A stretch of DNA of 62,926 bases from Clostridiales bacterium. Its GTDB lineage: Bacteria > Bacillota > Clostridia > Oscillospirales > Oscillospiraceae. The notes under the pieces were generated by a model that was not told where the DNA came from, made no database searches, and saw only the letters and a program-made list of their open reading frames with translations. The translations under genes were made by a program, and so were the position numbers. The DNA is taken from positions 1-62,926 of the forward strand of contig JAHZGF010000031.1 of NCBI GenBank assembly GCA_019420945.1. The letters are read 5' to 3'. Positions 31,897-40,337 of this stretch are shown piece after piece (position 1 is the first letter of the stretch; the number at the start of each line of letters is the position of its first letter).

Positions 31897-32825
31897 CCCT
31901 TGCCCACACCGCCTGACAAACGCCCCAAAATCCGCTCGAATCCTTCGGCGTTCACACGGTCGTCTAAAAGGGCAAAAACCCTACACAGGCCGTCCTGGGG
32001 GGCGACGTTGCGCTTGACCACCGCTGCGCCTCCGCCCAGCATCACCACTGGGATGGCCTTGAGGTCAAACCCCGCTTCCATGGCCGCTGAGAGAAGGCGC
32101 TCGGTGTAGAGGCGGCCCTGCTTTTGGATGATGCCGCGGGCGTCCTCGTCCATGCTGCAGGGCTTTCCCGCCAGCACTCGCTCCACCTGGGCGTCGGTAA
32201 CGGACAGCCCAACATCCCGGCGAACCTGTTCTTTCACCTCGTCGATGCAGCGGATCATCCCCAGTTCCAGGCTCCGGCAGGTGGCGGCGTTGGGAACATT
32301 GTTGTCCAGCCGCATCAGGTCCACCGTCCAGCCGCCGATGTCCATGAGCAGGACGGAGGGTTCGTTCTGGAGGAGTTCCGGGTGGATCATCAGGGCGGAA
32401 TACCCCTGTGGGAACAGCTTCACATCCTCGATGGTCACTTTGTAGGGGACGCCCTCGAACTTGAAGCTTACCGGCTGGGAAGAAGGGCGAAGGTACTCCC
32501 GGAAGGACTTCTTCTCCCGCCCAAACCCAGCCAGAGGAAGGCCGGCTGCGATGGTGACGGAACACTCCGTCTTGGCGCCCCGCTGCTGGATCTCTTTGGC
32601 GATGGCCACAAGGGTCAGCAGGTAGTAGTTCTCGTTCTCCATCTTGTTTCGCAGGATCGGCTGCCTGCCGGTCCCGCACACGAAGAACTTTCCACCGTAC
32701 TCCAGTGTGTTCTGCAGGGTGTAGGGTTCATGGGAATAGGCGGTGATACCGGCTGGGAAAGAAAAATGCCGGGTCTTGATGGCGTAGTAGCCATGGTCGA
32801 TGCCGATGTTCATGGTTTTGCTCAT
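31893..32825 (-). CDS. ParM/StbA-like actin-type segregation ATPase
   Basis: A 310-residue actin-fold ATPase with phosphate-1 loop GIDHGYYAIK, phosphate-2 loop LLMDIGGWTVDL and adenosine motif VMLGGGAAV. It likely forms filaments that segregate the excised or replicating element, with the ParR-like protein encoded next. The ATG is behind GAAAGG. It is the first gene of the long minus-strand module; two or three hairpin terminators precede it, isolating it from tRNA-Leu. Confidence 0.9.
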   Translation of the reverse strand: MSKTMNIGIDHGYYAIKTRHFSFPAGITAYSHEPYTLQNTLEYGGKFFVCGTGRQPILRNKMENENYYLLTLVAIAKEIQQRGAKTECSVTIAAGLPLAGFGREKKSFREYLRPSSQPVSFKFEGVPYKVTIEDVKLFPQGYSALMIHPELLQNEPSVLLMDIGGWTVDLMRLDNNVPNAATCRSLELGMIRCIDEVKEQVRRDVGLSVTDAQVERVLAGKPCSMDEDARGIIQKQGRLYTERLLSAAMEAGFDLKAIPVVMLGGGAAVVKRNVAPQDGLCRVFALLDDRVNAEGFERILGRLSGGVGKG

Positions 32826-32884
32826 CCTTTCTTAGCTGTTGTTGAAAACTTGGCTTTCTGCTGGTTAAGAGCGAAGCGTATCTT

Positions 32885-32901
32885 GTTCTTTCCCAGCTGG
32901 T
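32885..32901 (-). repeat. Copy of the dispersed motif ACCAGCTGGGAAAGAAC
   Basis: This non-coding 17-mer upstream of parM is identical to 9270-9286 (minus) and closely matches minus-strand copies at 16603-16620 and 23716-23732 and plus-strand copies starting at 17854, 32470 and 32748. The shared 12-base core is ACC[AG]GCTGGGAA. Confidence 0.7.
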
Positions 32902-32944
32902 AAAGTATTTAGGGGGGAGAGTGTGAGAGGGGGGAAGCGCAAAA

Positions 32945-32968
32945 AACTCCCCGGCCAGCCGGGGAGTT
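32945..32968 (-). terminator. Terminator upstream of parM
   Basis: The stem AACTCCCCGGC / GCCGGGGAGTT is followed on the minus strand by TTTTTTG. It blocks transcripts entering the element from the tRNA side. Confidence 0.75.
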
Positions 32969-33040
32969 CCTGAAAAAGGGCGCACTACCCCCTTGTATTT
33001 TGAGGGCTTTGATTTTGGGCCGTTTTGGGCTTTCGTCAAC

Positions 33041-33082
33041 CTGTCTATTTGACAGGCGCAAACTTCTACACATTTGTAGGCG
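33041..33082. repeat. Twin small palindromes near the element's right end
   Basis: CCTGTC-TATTT-GACAGG-CG (33041-33059) is followed after a 6-base spacer by CTACA-CATT-TGTAG-GCG. Both have an ATTTG-containing centre and end in AGGCG, so they look like a tandem structured unit. They may be recombinase, replication or centromere sites. The surrounding 32,826-33,250 region holds no convincing gene. Confidence 0.55.
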
Positions 33083-33109
33083 GGGAAAAGAGCCGCAGAG
33101 CGCAAAAAA

Positions 33110-33148
33110 GCGGGGCATCCGGCCTGAAAAATCAGGCGGAGGCCCCGC
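33110..33148 (-). terminator. Second terminator between tRNA-Leu and parM
   Basis: The stem GCGGGGC...CCTGA / TCAGG...GCCCCGC is followed on the minus strand by TTTTTTGCG. Confidence 0.7.
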
Positions 33149-33250
33149 TTGTGGGGTTTCGCTGCGGATTTTGCCTTGGACATCCACGGTAAAACCGTTT
33201 TTCGGATTTTCCGTCCAAAAGCCCGCAAACCCGCATGAATACTAAGAAAA

Positions 33251-33279
33251 AAGGGTTGACATCTTTTTTGTCAACCCTT
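33251..33279 (-). terminator. tRNA-Leu transcript terminator
   Basis: The perfect stem AAGGGTTGACA / TGTCAACCCTT starts 3 bases after the CCA end of tRNA-Leu and is followed on the minus strand by TTTTTTC. Confidence 0.85.
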
Positions 33280-33281
33280 CA

Positions 33282-33368
33282 TGGTGCCGGTGGCCGGACT
33301 CGAACCGGCACGCCATCGCTGGCGGTGGATTTTGAGTCCACTACGTCTACCAATTCCATCACACCGGC
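33282..33368 (-). tRNA. tRNA-Leu (anticodon CAA)
   Basis: 87 bases including encoded CCA. The acceptor stem GCCGGTG pairs with CACCGGC, the discriminator is A. The anticodon stem GTGGA/TCCAC encloses CTCAAAA, giving anticodon CAA. A long variable arm (class II) and T-arm CCGG-TTCGAGT-CCGG are present. Its 3' end faces the ICE, the usual geometry for tRNA-directed integration. Confidence 0.95.
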
Positions 33369-33381
33369 ACATAACGAAGCT

Positions 33382-33410
33382 ATTATACAGGATGTTCCAC
33401 GGATTGGCAA
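33382..33410 (-). promoter_or_regulatory. Sigma-A promoter of tRNA-Leu
   Basis: On the minus strand, TTGCCA (33410-33405), a 17-base spacer and TATAAT (33387-33382) lie 13 bases before the tRNA 5' end. Confidence 0.8.
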
Positions 33411-33455
33411 GAGGTATTTCCATACAAAATATGCGCCGATCCGCGGATTTTGGGC

Positions 33456-33484
33456 TATTCATTTTCTGAACCCTGTGCTATAAT
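33456..33484 (+). promoter_or_regulatory. Promoter of the lipoprotein/two-component operon
   Basis: TATAAT at 33479-33484 with a weak -35 (TATTCA, 33456-33461) 17 bases upstream, followed by AGGAGG and the GTG start at 33521. Confidence 0.6.
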
Positions 33485-33520
33485 ACACTCTGGAATTTTA
33501 TATGCCAGGAGGTGGGACGA

Positions 33521-34900
33521 GTGAAGAAAGGTGTGTTGGTGGCGCTGCTGGCGGCATTGAGCGCCCTTGTGCTGTCCGGATGCGGCTTGACCTCTCCGGA
33601 GGATCTTTACACCTTGCCCCGGCCATCCACTGAATATGAAAGTCTTCAGGATAGTCTGGAGCAGCTGCTGGACAAAGGCTACGAATACTCACCGCCCATT
33701 TCCGGAACTAATACCCAGTCCGTTCAGCTGAGAGATTTGAATGGCGATGGCGTGGATGAGGCCGTGGCCTTTTTGCGCAGCAGCTCCGGTCAGGAGCGGC
33801 CGTTAAAAATCTGTATCCTGAGCGCCAACGGGGAAGAGGGGTATACGCTCTCCTGCGTGATCGGGGGCGACGGAGATATGGTCAACTCCGTGGTTTACTG
33901 CCAGCTCAACGATACCCCCACAGAGGAGATCGTGGTGGGTTGGCGGATTTCCAGCACCGTATATGCACTGTCTGCCTATTCCATTGAAAATGGCAATGTG
34001 ACGGAGCTGATGACCGCCCCCAGTTATACCAAATATGAGGTTGAAGACCTGGATCAGGATAATCAGGAGGAAATCATCTCCATCCAGCTCAGTCCCACCG
34101 AGGAGGGCGGCAACACCGCCACCTATTATGATTGGTCTGAGGATACCATGATGAGCATCAACACAGTGTCCCTCTCTGCCACGGCGGAGAGCTTGGAGTC
34201 TGTGCGGTATAACTACCTGGTGGGCAGCTATCCGGCCCTCTATGTCAGCAGCCAGCAGCGGAATAACACTTCCAGTCTGGTGACCGACGTGCTCAGCGTA
34301 GTGGACAAAAAGCTGGTCAATATCACTTTGGACAGCGCCACCGGCAACAGCGATACCGCTCATTTGGATCTGACGGATCCCAGGGATATCAACAGCGACA
34401 ATGTGCTGGAGATTCCCATCGCCATTCCGCTGCGCTCCAGCACGGCGGTGGAGGGGTCTGATTCATCCTATGTGATCAACTGGATCCAGTTTACCGTGGA
34501 GGGCAATTCCCAGACAGTGGGATACACCTACCACAATACGGCGGACGGCTGGTACCTCAGCCTGCCGGAGTCCTGGTTCACTGGACGGCAGGACGGATAT
34601 ATGAACGGTCTGATCCTCAGCCGCAGCGACACCAATGTGGGCGCCACGGTGGAACGCAGCATTACCTTCTACCATCAGGAGAGCCTGACGGAGCAACCCC
34701 GGCCCTTCCTGGCGATCTATAAAAATACCGGCTCCAACCGGGAGAGCCGTGCCACCATGGGAGAGCGGTTCCTGCTGACCCAGGATGGAGACGCCACCTA
34801 TTCCGCGGAATTTTTAGACGGCGGCTGGGAGTGCGGCCTGAATAGCGGATCTCTGGTGGAGCGTTTTAAACTGATTTTGACAGACTGGTCCACAGATTAA
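33521..34900 (+). CDS. Lipoprotein with FG-GAP/calcium-loop-like repeats
   Basis: A 459-residue lipoprotein: signal peptide with lipobox LSGC (Cys ~18). At least three acidic loop motifs (DLNGDGVDEAV, DLDQDNQEEII, DINSDNVLEIP) resemble FG-GAP/VCBS or dockerin-type calcium loops of beta-propellers. The GTG at 33521 is 8 bases behind AGGAGG. It is encoded 12 bases before a response regulator and sensor kinase, so it may be an extracytoplasmic accessory sensor of that system. The function is otherwise unknown. Confidence 0.82.
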   Translation: MKKGVLVALLAALSALVLSGCGLTSPEDLYTLPRPSTEYESLQDSLEQLLDKGYEYSPPISGTNTQSVQLRDLNGDGVDEAVAFLRSSSGQERPLKICILSANGEEGYTLSCVIGGDGDMVNSVVYCQLNDTPTEEIVVGWRISSTVYALSAYSIENGNVTELMTAPSYTKYEVEDLDQDNQEEIISIQLSPTEEGGNTATYYDWSEDTMMSINTVSLSATAESLESVRYNYLVGSYPALYVSSQQRNNTSSLVTDVLSVVDKKLVNITLDSATGNSDTAHLDLTDPRDINSDNVLEIPIAIPLRSSTAVEGSDSSYVINWIQFTVEGNSQTVGYTYHNTADGWYLSLPESWFTGRQDGYMNGLILSRSDTNVGATVERSITFYHQESLTEQPRPFLAIYKNTGSNRESRATMGERFLLTQDGDATYSAEFLDGGWECGLNSGSLVERFKLILTDWSTD

Positions 34901-34912
34901 GGGGGAAATACC

Positions 34913-35599
34913 ATGCGCAAAGTTCTGGTTTTGGAAGACGAAGATAATATCCGCAGCTTCGTGGTCATCAACCTGAAGCGGGCGGGATATGATACCATCG
35001 AAGCTTCCAGCGGCGAGGAAGCTCTGGAAAAGCTCAAGCGCAACCCGGATGTGAAGGTTGCGCTGCTGGACGTGATGCTGCCGGGGATCGACGGTTTTGA
35101 GGTATGCCGGCGTATTCGGGGCAATAACTCCAAAATTGGAATTATTATGTTAACAGCCAGATCCCAGGAGATGGACAAGGTCACCGGTCTGATGACCGGC
35201 GCCGACGATTATGTCACCAAGCCCTTTTCTCCGGCGGAGCTGACTGCCCGGGTGGACGCGTTGTATCGGCGGTCCGGTGGGGACAGCCAGGCGGAGTCCG
35301 GAGAGATCTCCCAGCCGCCCTTCTTGCTGAACACCCGTAACCGTACCCTGGAGAAGAACGGCGTGCGCATTAAGCTGACTCAGGTGGAGTACAGCGTCAT
35401 GAAGCTGTTTATGGACAACCCCGGCAAGGCCCTCTCCCGGGAGGAGATCCTGGAGGCGGTCTGGGGTCGGGACTATTACGGCGAGGTCAAGATTGTGGAC
35501 GTCAATATCCGGCGTCTGCGGATTAAAGTTGAGGACGATCCCACCAGCCCCACCTATATCACCACGGTATGGGGCTATGGCTACAAGTGGGGATTCTAA
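34913..35599 (+). CDS. OmpR/PhoB-family response regulator
   Basis: A 228-residue regulator. The receiver domain (residues 1-118) has acidic pocket ED(9-12), phospho-acceptor Asp53 in LLDVMLPG, and Lys in YVTKPF. The C-terminal winged helix (~130-228) ends in TVWGYGYKWGF. The ATG is behind GGGGG. It precedes the cognate histidine kinase by 36 bases. Confidence 0.93.
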   Translation: MRKVLVLEDEDNIRSFVVINLKRAGYDTIEASSGEEALEKLKRNPDVKVALLDVMLPGIDGFEVCRRIRGNNSKIGIIMLTARSQEMDKVTGLMTGADDYVTKPFSPAELTARVDALYRRSGGDSQAESGEISQPPFLLNTRNRTLEKNGVRIKLTQVEYSVMKLFMDNPGKALSREEILEAVWGRDYYGEVKIVDVNIRRLRIKVEDDPTSPTYITTVWGYGYKWGF

Positions 35600-35635
35600 G
35601 CATAGCGATCTGATTTCAGACAGAATGGAAAGCGG

Positions 35636-37141
35636 GTGAAGAGGATGGCAAAAAAAGCGCAGACTGATCCAATCATAAGCGGCCTCCGGAGTGGCAGAGG
35701 GCTGCGCAATCGTTGGCTGCGCAACAGTTTTTTGATTGTGAGTGCCATCCTGTTTGCCGTGGTCATCATTCTGTCCATTATGATCAGCCGGTATTATTAC
35801 AATACCATGCGCTCCGGCCTGGAGACCAAGGCAAAAACCGTCAGTGACTTCTTTGCCAGCTATGCCACCAATGAGTCAGAATACCAGTGGATGGCGGAAT
35901 ACTATGTGACGGATTTTGATGAAAAGGACAGCCTGGAGCTGCAGTTCTTGACCGCAGAGGCAGAACCCAGCGTGTTTCTGTCCTCCTCCGGGCTGACCTC
36001 CGGCAGCAAGCCCGATACCGCTGATATTACTATGGCGATCAATACCGGAGATCTCGCCCCCTGGAGCGGCCGGGATCCGGTCACCGGGGAACGCATCATG
36101 GCGGTGTCTGCCCCCATTGTCAGCAATGGTGAGGTAAAAGGTGTTCTGCGCATCGTTACCTCTCTGCGGCTGGTGGACCGGCAGATGACCACAATGATTG
36201 TGGCGCTGGTGGCGGCGGCTCTCTTTGTCATGGCCCTGACCTACTTGGTCAATATGTATTTCGTCCGCACCATCATCAATCCCATGGCCAGCATTACGGA
36301 GATCGCCAAACGTATCGCCTCAGGCTACTATGGCATCCAGCTGGAAAAGGAGTATGATGACGAGATTGGGGATCTGGTGGACGCCATCAACGACATGTCC
36401 ACCCGCATCAGCCAGAACGAGCAGATGAAGTCGGAGTTTATCTCCTCCGTGTCCCATGAGCTGCGCACCCCCCTCACCGCCATCAACGGCTGGGGTGAGA
36501 CACTGATTTCCGGAAAGCTCACCGACGCCCAGGACTTCAAGAAAGGCCTGCATATCATTGTCAGTGAATCCCGCCGCCTGACCAAGATGGTGGAGGAGCT
36601 GCTGGAGTTCTCCCGCATCGAGGACGGCCGGTTCAACCTGAATATTGAGATGATTGACATTCAGGCGGAGTTTGAGGACGCGGTTTATACCTATCAGGAG
36701 TTTTTCAGAAAAGAGGGCATCACCCTCAATTATACCGATCCGGAGCGGGAATTTGCCCCGCTGCCGGGCGATCCGGAGCGGCTGCGGCAGGTGTTTTCCA
36801 ATCTGTTGGATAATGCCGCCAAGCACGGCGGCGCCGGCAAGCAGATTGACACCACCATCGGGGAGGAGGATGGCTTTGTGGCCATTGTGATCCGGGATTA
36901 TGGCCCCGGCATTCCCGAGGACGAGCTGCCCCATGTAAAAGAGAAGTTCTACAAGGGCTCCTCCAAGGCTAGGGGCAATGGCATCGGCCTGGCCGTCTGC
37001 GACGAGATCGTGCAGCGCCACGGCGGACGGCTGGACATCACCAATGCCCAGGACGGCCACGGCTGCGTGGTCACGATTCTGCTGCCCATGTCCAGCGGTA
37101 CGCCGGCTTCCACGCTGCCCGCGCCGGAGGAGACGAAATAA
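35636..37141 (+). CDS. Sensor histidine kinase
   Basis: A 501-residue membrane kinase: TM1 (~residues 26-48), an extracytoplasmic domain (~49-183), TM2 (~184-206), HAMP (~207-262), HisKA with SSVSHELRTPLTA (His274), and HATPase with N box (LLDNAAKHG), G1 (DYGPGIP) and G2 (RGNGIGLAV). It phosphorylates the upstream regulator. The start is GTG at 35636, with ATG at 35645 as an alternative. PhoR-like in layout; the signal is unknown. Confidence 0.92.
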   Translation: MKRMAKKAQTDPIISGLRSGRGLRNRWLRNSFLIVSAILFAVVIILSIMISRYYYNTMRSGLETKAKTVSDFFASYATNESEYQWMAEYYVTDFDEKDSLELQFLTAEAEPSVFLSSSGLTSGSKPDTADITMAINTGDLAPWSGRDPVTGERIMAVSAPIVSNGEVKGVLRIVTSLRLVDRQMTTMIVALVAAALFVMALTYLVNMYFVRTIINPMASITEIAKRIASGYYGIQLEKEYDDEIGDLVDAINDMSTRISQNEQMKSEFISSVSHELRTPLTAINGWGETLISGKLTDAQDFKKGLHIIVSESRRLTKMVEELLEFSRIEDGRFNLNIEMIDIQAEFEDAVYTYQEFFRKEGITLNYTDPEREFAPLPGDPERLRQVFSNLLDNAAKHGGAGKQIDTTIGEEDGFVAIVIRDYGPGIPEDELPHVKEKFYKGSSKARGNGIGLAVCDEIVQRHGGRLDITNAQDGHGCVVTILLPMSSGTPASTLPAPEETK

Positions 37142-37200
37142 TTTCCCCATATACTTGAAAATCGAACGGATGTTTGATACACTAACAAAGGAAGTTTTCT

Positions 37201-38184
37201 ATGCCTAAGCAATCGACCCAGAACAACGGAGAAAGCTGTTTTCGCACCTCAATTGGCGGCCAGGCCCTGATTGAGGGAATCTATATGAGAGGTCCGGACA
37301 AGCAGTCCATCGTGGTCCGGGATCAGGATGGAGAGCTGGTAGTCAAGACCGAGGAGCTGAAGCTCACCAAGGAACATTACCCGATCCTGGGGGTCCCCTT
37401 TGTCCGGGGGGCCTTCGCTTTCATCGGCACCATGGTGGAGGGCGTCAAGGCCCTGATGTATTCCGCTGATTTTTACCCGGATGAGGGGGCGGAGGAGGCG
37501 GAGCCCTCCAAGCTGGAGCAGTGGCTGGAGCGGCACCTGGACAGCAAAAAGCTGGACAGTCTGGTGATCGGCTTTGCCACCCTGGTGGCGGTGGCCTTCT
37601 CTGTCGGTCTGTTTTTCCTGCTGCCCACCGTGGTCACCAGTCTGCTGAAGCTGCTCATCCCCATGAACGTTCTGGGGCAGAATTTGGTGGAAGGGGTGCT
37701 GCGCATCCTCATCTTCCTGAGCTATCTGATTCTGGTATCCAAGATGAAGGATATCCGCCGGGTATTTTCCTACCACGGAGCGGAGCATAAGACCATCTTC
37801 TGCTACGAGCGGGGGCTGGAGCTCACCGTGGAAAACGTCCGCAAAATGCCCCGGCATCATCCCCGCTGCGGCACCAGTTTCCTGTTTGTGGTCATTGTTC
37901 TGGCCATCCTGTGCTACTCGGTGCTCTTTTCCGTTTTCACCCCGCCCAATGTGCTGGTGCGCATCCTGCTGCAGCTGGTACTGATTCCCGTGGTAGTGGG
38001 CATTGCCTACGAAATCAACCGCTATGTGGGCCGGCATGACAATGCAGTCACCCGGATCATTACTGCTCCGGGCCTCTGGCTTCAGAATTTCACCACCTTT
38101 GAGCCCGATGACTCCATGATTGAGGTGGGCATCGAGTCCCTGAAGCAGGTGCTGCCGGAGGAAAAGGGCAAGGACGAATGGTGA
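37201..38184 (+). CDS. DUF1385 membrane protein (YqhQ-like)
   Basis: A 327-residue protein starting SIGGQALIEGIYMRGP, the family signature, with four predicted membrane helices (about 119-143, 155-178, 215-240, 252-272) and conserved YHGAEHKTIFCYE and HHPRCGTSFL motifs whose His/Cys residues suggest metal binding or catalysis. It is upstream of prmC, an arrangement common in Clostridia. The function is unknown. Confidence 0.9.
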   Translation: MPKQSTQNNGESCFRTSIGGQALIEGIYMRGPDKQSIVVRDQDGELVVKTEELKLTKEHYPILGVPFVRGAFAFIGTMVEGVKALMYSADFYPDEGAEEAEPSKLEQWLERHLDSKKLDSLVIGFATLVAVAFSVGLFFLLPTVVTSLLKLLIPMNVLGQNLVEGVLRILIFLSYLILVSKMKDIRRVFSYHGAEHKTIFCYERGLELTVENVRKMPRHHPRCGTSFLFVVIVLAILCYSVLFSVFTPPNVLVRILLQLVLIPVVVGIAYEINRYVGRHDNAVTRIITAPGLWLQNFTTFEPDDSMIEVGIESLKQVLPEEKGKDEW

Positions 38185-38236
38185 GGTTCCCGTTGTGGGA
38201 GAGAGAATTTTAGAGAGAGAATGGGCGTGAAAATCC

Positions 38237-39094
38237 ATGCCAAAAACGTATAATGATCTTTATCTGGACGGCCGCCGCCAGCTGAAACAGGCGGGGGTTG
38301 AGGCCGCCGCCCTGGAATCCAGGGAGCTGCTCTGCTATGCCTCCGGCAAGGACCGGGATTCCTTTTATCAGGACAGCCGCCTCTATGTGGGGGAGGATGT
38401 GGAGCAGCGCTTCGGGGAGCTGTTGGAGCGCCGGGTGGAGGGAGAGCCTGCCGCCTACCTGATCGGCGAGTGGGAGTTTTACGACCTCCAGCTGGATATC
38501 AACCGCTCCGTGCTCATTCCACGGGCTGATACCGAGCTCATCGCCGAGCGGGCCATTGAACTGGCCAGCCAGGTGGGGGAGGGGTGCCGGGTGCTGGACC
38601 TGTGCACCGGAAGCGGCTGTATCGGTCTGGCGGTGGCCAAGCATGTGCCCCAGGCCCGGGTGGTGCTGGCGGATCTGTCCGAGGAGGCCCTTCATGTGGC
38701 CCGGAGCAACGCCCGCCGCAACGGCCTGACCCGACAGGTCATGTGTCTGAAAGCCGACGCCCGAAAGGCACCGCCGGCCATGCTGGGGGCCTTTGACGTG
38801 ATCGTCTGCAATCCCCCCTACATCCCCTCCGGGGATATCCCGGGGCTGGACCACTCGGTCCGGGACTTTGAGCCCCATATGGCCCTGGACGGCGGCGAGG
38901 ACGGACTGGACTTTTACCGCAGCATTACCGCCCACTGGCAGGATGCCCTGCGGCCTGGAGGAGCCCTGATTTTTGAAGTGGGCTTTGACCAGGCGGACGC
39001 AGTGGAGCAGCTGATGGCCCAACAGGGGTATCACGATATCGACACCCGGCTGGATACCCAGAATATCTGGCGCTCGGTGGAGGGTCGCTTTTAA
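38237..39094 (+). CDS. prmC: Peptide chain release factor N5-glutamine methyltransferase
   Basis: A 285-residue SAM-dependent enzyme that methylates the GGQ glutamine of RF1 and RF2. A helical N-terminal domain (to ~85), SAM motif LDLCTGSGCIGLA (~118-130) and catalytic NPPYIP (~194-199). The ATG has a weak ribosome binding site. It lies between the DUF1385 gene and recA. Confidence 0.93.
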   Translation: MPKTYNDLYLDGRRQLKQAGVEAAALESRELLCYASGKDRDSFYQDSRLYVGEDVEQRFGELLERRVEGEPAAYLIGEWEFYDLQLDINRSVLIPRADTELIAERAIELASQVGEGCRVLDLCTGSGCIGLAVAKHVPQARVVLADLSEEALHVARSNARRNGLTRQVMCLKADARKAPPAMLGAFDVIVCNPPYIPSGDIPGLDHSVRDFEPHMALDGGEDGLDFYRSITAHWQDALRPGGALIFEVGFDQADAVEQLMAQQGYHDIDTRLDTQNIWRSVEGRF

Positions 39095-39206
39095 AATTGA
39101 CCTCATGAAAAGTCCCCTTTATGGGACAGAATATCGGATATACTGAACCTAGAAATTTGGAGCGCGTCCGCCAGATTGGGCAGGGACGCGGAAAGGATGA
39201 ACTAAA

Positions 39207-40337
39207 ATGGCAGCAAAAAAGCCACCTCTGGAGTCGGCGGGTCCCGCCAGCGATAAGCAGAAGGCGCTGGAGACCGCCGTTGCCCAGATTGAGCGTAACT
39301 TCGGCAAAGGATCCATCATGCGGCTGGGAGAGAATACCCAGGCGGTGGTGGACGCCATCCCCACCGGCTCTCTGTCCCTGGATCTGGCGCTGGGAATCGG
39401 CGGCGTGCCCCGGGGCCGTATCATTGAGATCTATGGTCCGGAATCCTCCGGTAAGACCACCCTGGCCCTGCACATTGTGGCGGAGGCCCAGAAGCGGGGC
39501 GGCGAAGTTGCCTATATCGACGCCGAGCACGCCATGGATCCCTACTATGCCCGGGCCCTGGGGGTGGATATCGACTCCATGTTGATCTCCCAGCCGGACA
39601 CCGGCGAGCAGGGCCTGGAGATCTGCGAGGCCCTGGTGCGCTCCGGTGCCCTGGACGTGGTAGTGGTGGACTCAGTGGCCGCTCTGGTGCCCCGGGCTGA
39701 GATCGAGGGCGAGATGGGTGACAGCTTCGTGGGCGTCCAGGCCCGGCTCATGAGCCAGGCTTTGCGGAAGCTGGCGGGCTGTATCTCCAAGACCAACTGC
39801 ATCGTCATCTTCATCAACCAGCTCCGGGAGAAGATCGGCGTCATGTACGGTAACCCGGAGACCACCACCGGTGGCCGGGCCCTGAAGTTCTATGCCTCCG
39901 TCCGCATTGATGTGCGCCGGGTGGAGACCATGAAAGCCAACGGCGAGATGATCGGCAACCGTACCCGGGCCAAGGTGGTCAAGAACAAGGTGGCCCCCCC
40001 CTTCCGGGAGGCGGAGTTTGACATCATGTACGGCGAGGGTATTTCCAAGCTGGGCGAGCTGCTGGATCTGGGCGTGAAGCTGGATCTGGTGCAGAAATCC
40101 GGCTCCTGGTTTGCCATGGGCGAGACCCGCCTGGGCCAGGGCCGGGACGCCGCCAAGGAGTATTTCCGCACTCATCCCGAGGATGCGGAAGCCCTGGAGG
40201 CAGAGATCCGTAAAAATGCCTATAAGCTGATGAGCCGTCAGTCTCTGGCCGCCGCCAAGGCAGCCGGCCGGGACGTGGGCCAGGGCCTGGAGTCCGGGGC
40301 CCCGGTGGACGTGTCGGCGGAAGACTTTGAGGGCTGA
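39207..40337 (+). CDS. recA: Recombinase A
   Basis: A 376-residue RecA with Walker A GPESSGKTT (~67-75), the L1/L2 DNA-binding loop region and MAW motif in the usual places. It drives homologous recombination and SOS activation. No LexA/SOS box (GAAC-N4-GTTC) is visible in the 110-base upstream gap, which holds only a small dyad GTCCC/GGGAC (39112-39127). It overlaps recX by TGATG. Confidence 0.97.
   Translation: MAAKKPPLESAGPASDKQKALETAVAQIERNFGKGSIMRLGENTQAVVDAIPTGSLSLDLALGIGGVPRGRIIEIYGPESSGKTTLALHIVAEAQKRGGEVAYIDAEHAMDPYYARALGVDIDSMLISQPDTGEQGLEICEALVRSGALDVVVVDSVAALVPRAEIEGEMGDSFVGVQARLMSQALRKLAGCISKTNCIVIFINQLREKIGVMYGNPETTTGGRALKFYASVRIDVRRVETMKANGEMIGNRTRAKVVKNKVAPPFREAEFDIMYGEGISKLGELLDLGVKLDLVQKSGSWFAMGETRLGQGRDAAKEYFRTHPEDAEALEAEIRKNAYKLMSRQSLAAAKAAGRDVGQGLESGAPVDVSAEDFEG

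Larger units (their letters stand above)
1..33250. mobile_element. Integrative and conjugative element (Tn1549/CTn-like), partial
   Basis: Relaxase, MobC, VirD4, VirB4, VirB6-like, PrgI, Maff2 and M23 peptidase genes lie in the order typical of the Tn1549/C. difficile CTn family, together with ParMR, a toprim primase and ArdC-like and PcfB-like proteins. The right boundary is inferred from the tRNA-Leu gene and its terminator, beyond which only housekeeping genes occur. The left end, integrase and excisionase are not in the window, so the element is incomplete here. The insertion site and exact right end are inference. Confidence 0.88.

Noticed and set aside
32728..33228. 166-codon minus-strand frame between tRNA-Leu and parM
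   Set aside because: It runs through two terminator hairpins and the parM start in another frame; composition is not protein-like.
39095..39206. SOS/LexA box before recA
   Set aside because: No GAAC-N4-GTTC match found; only a short GTCCC/GGGAC dyad.
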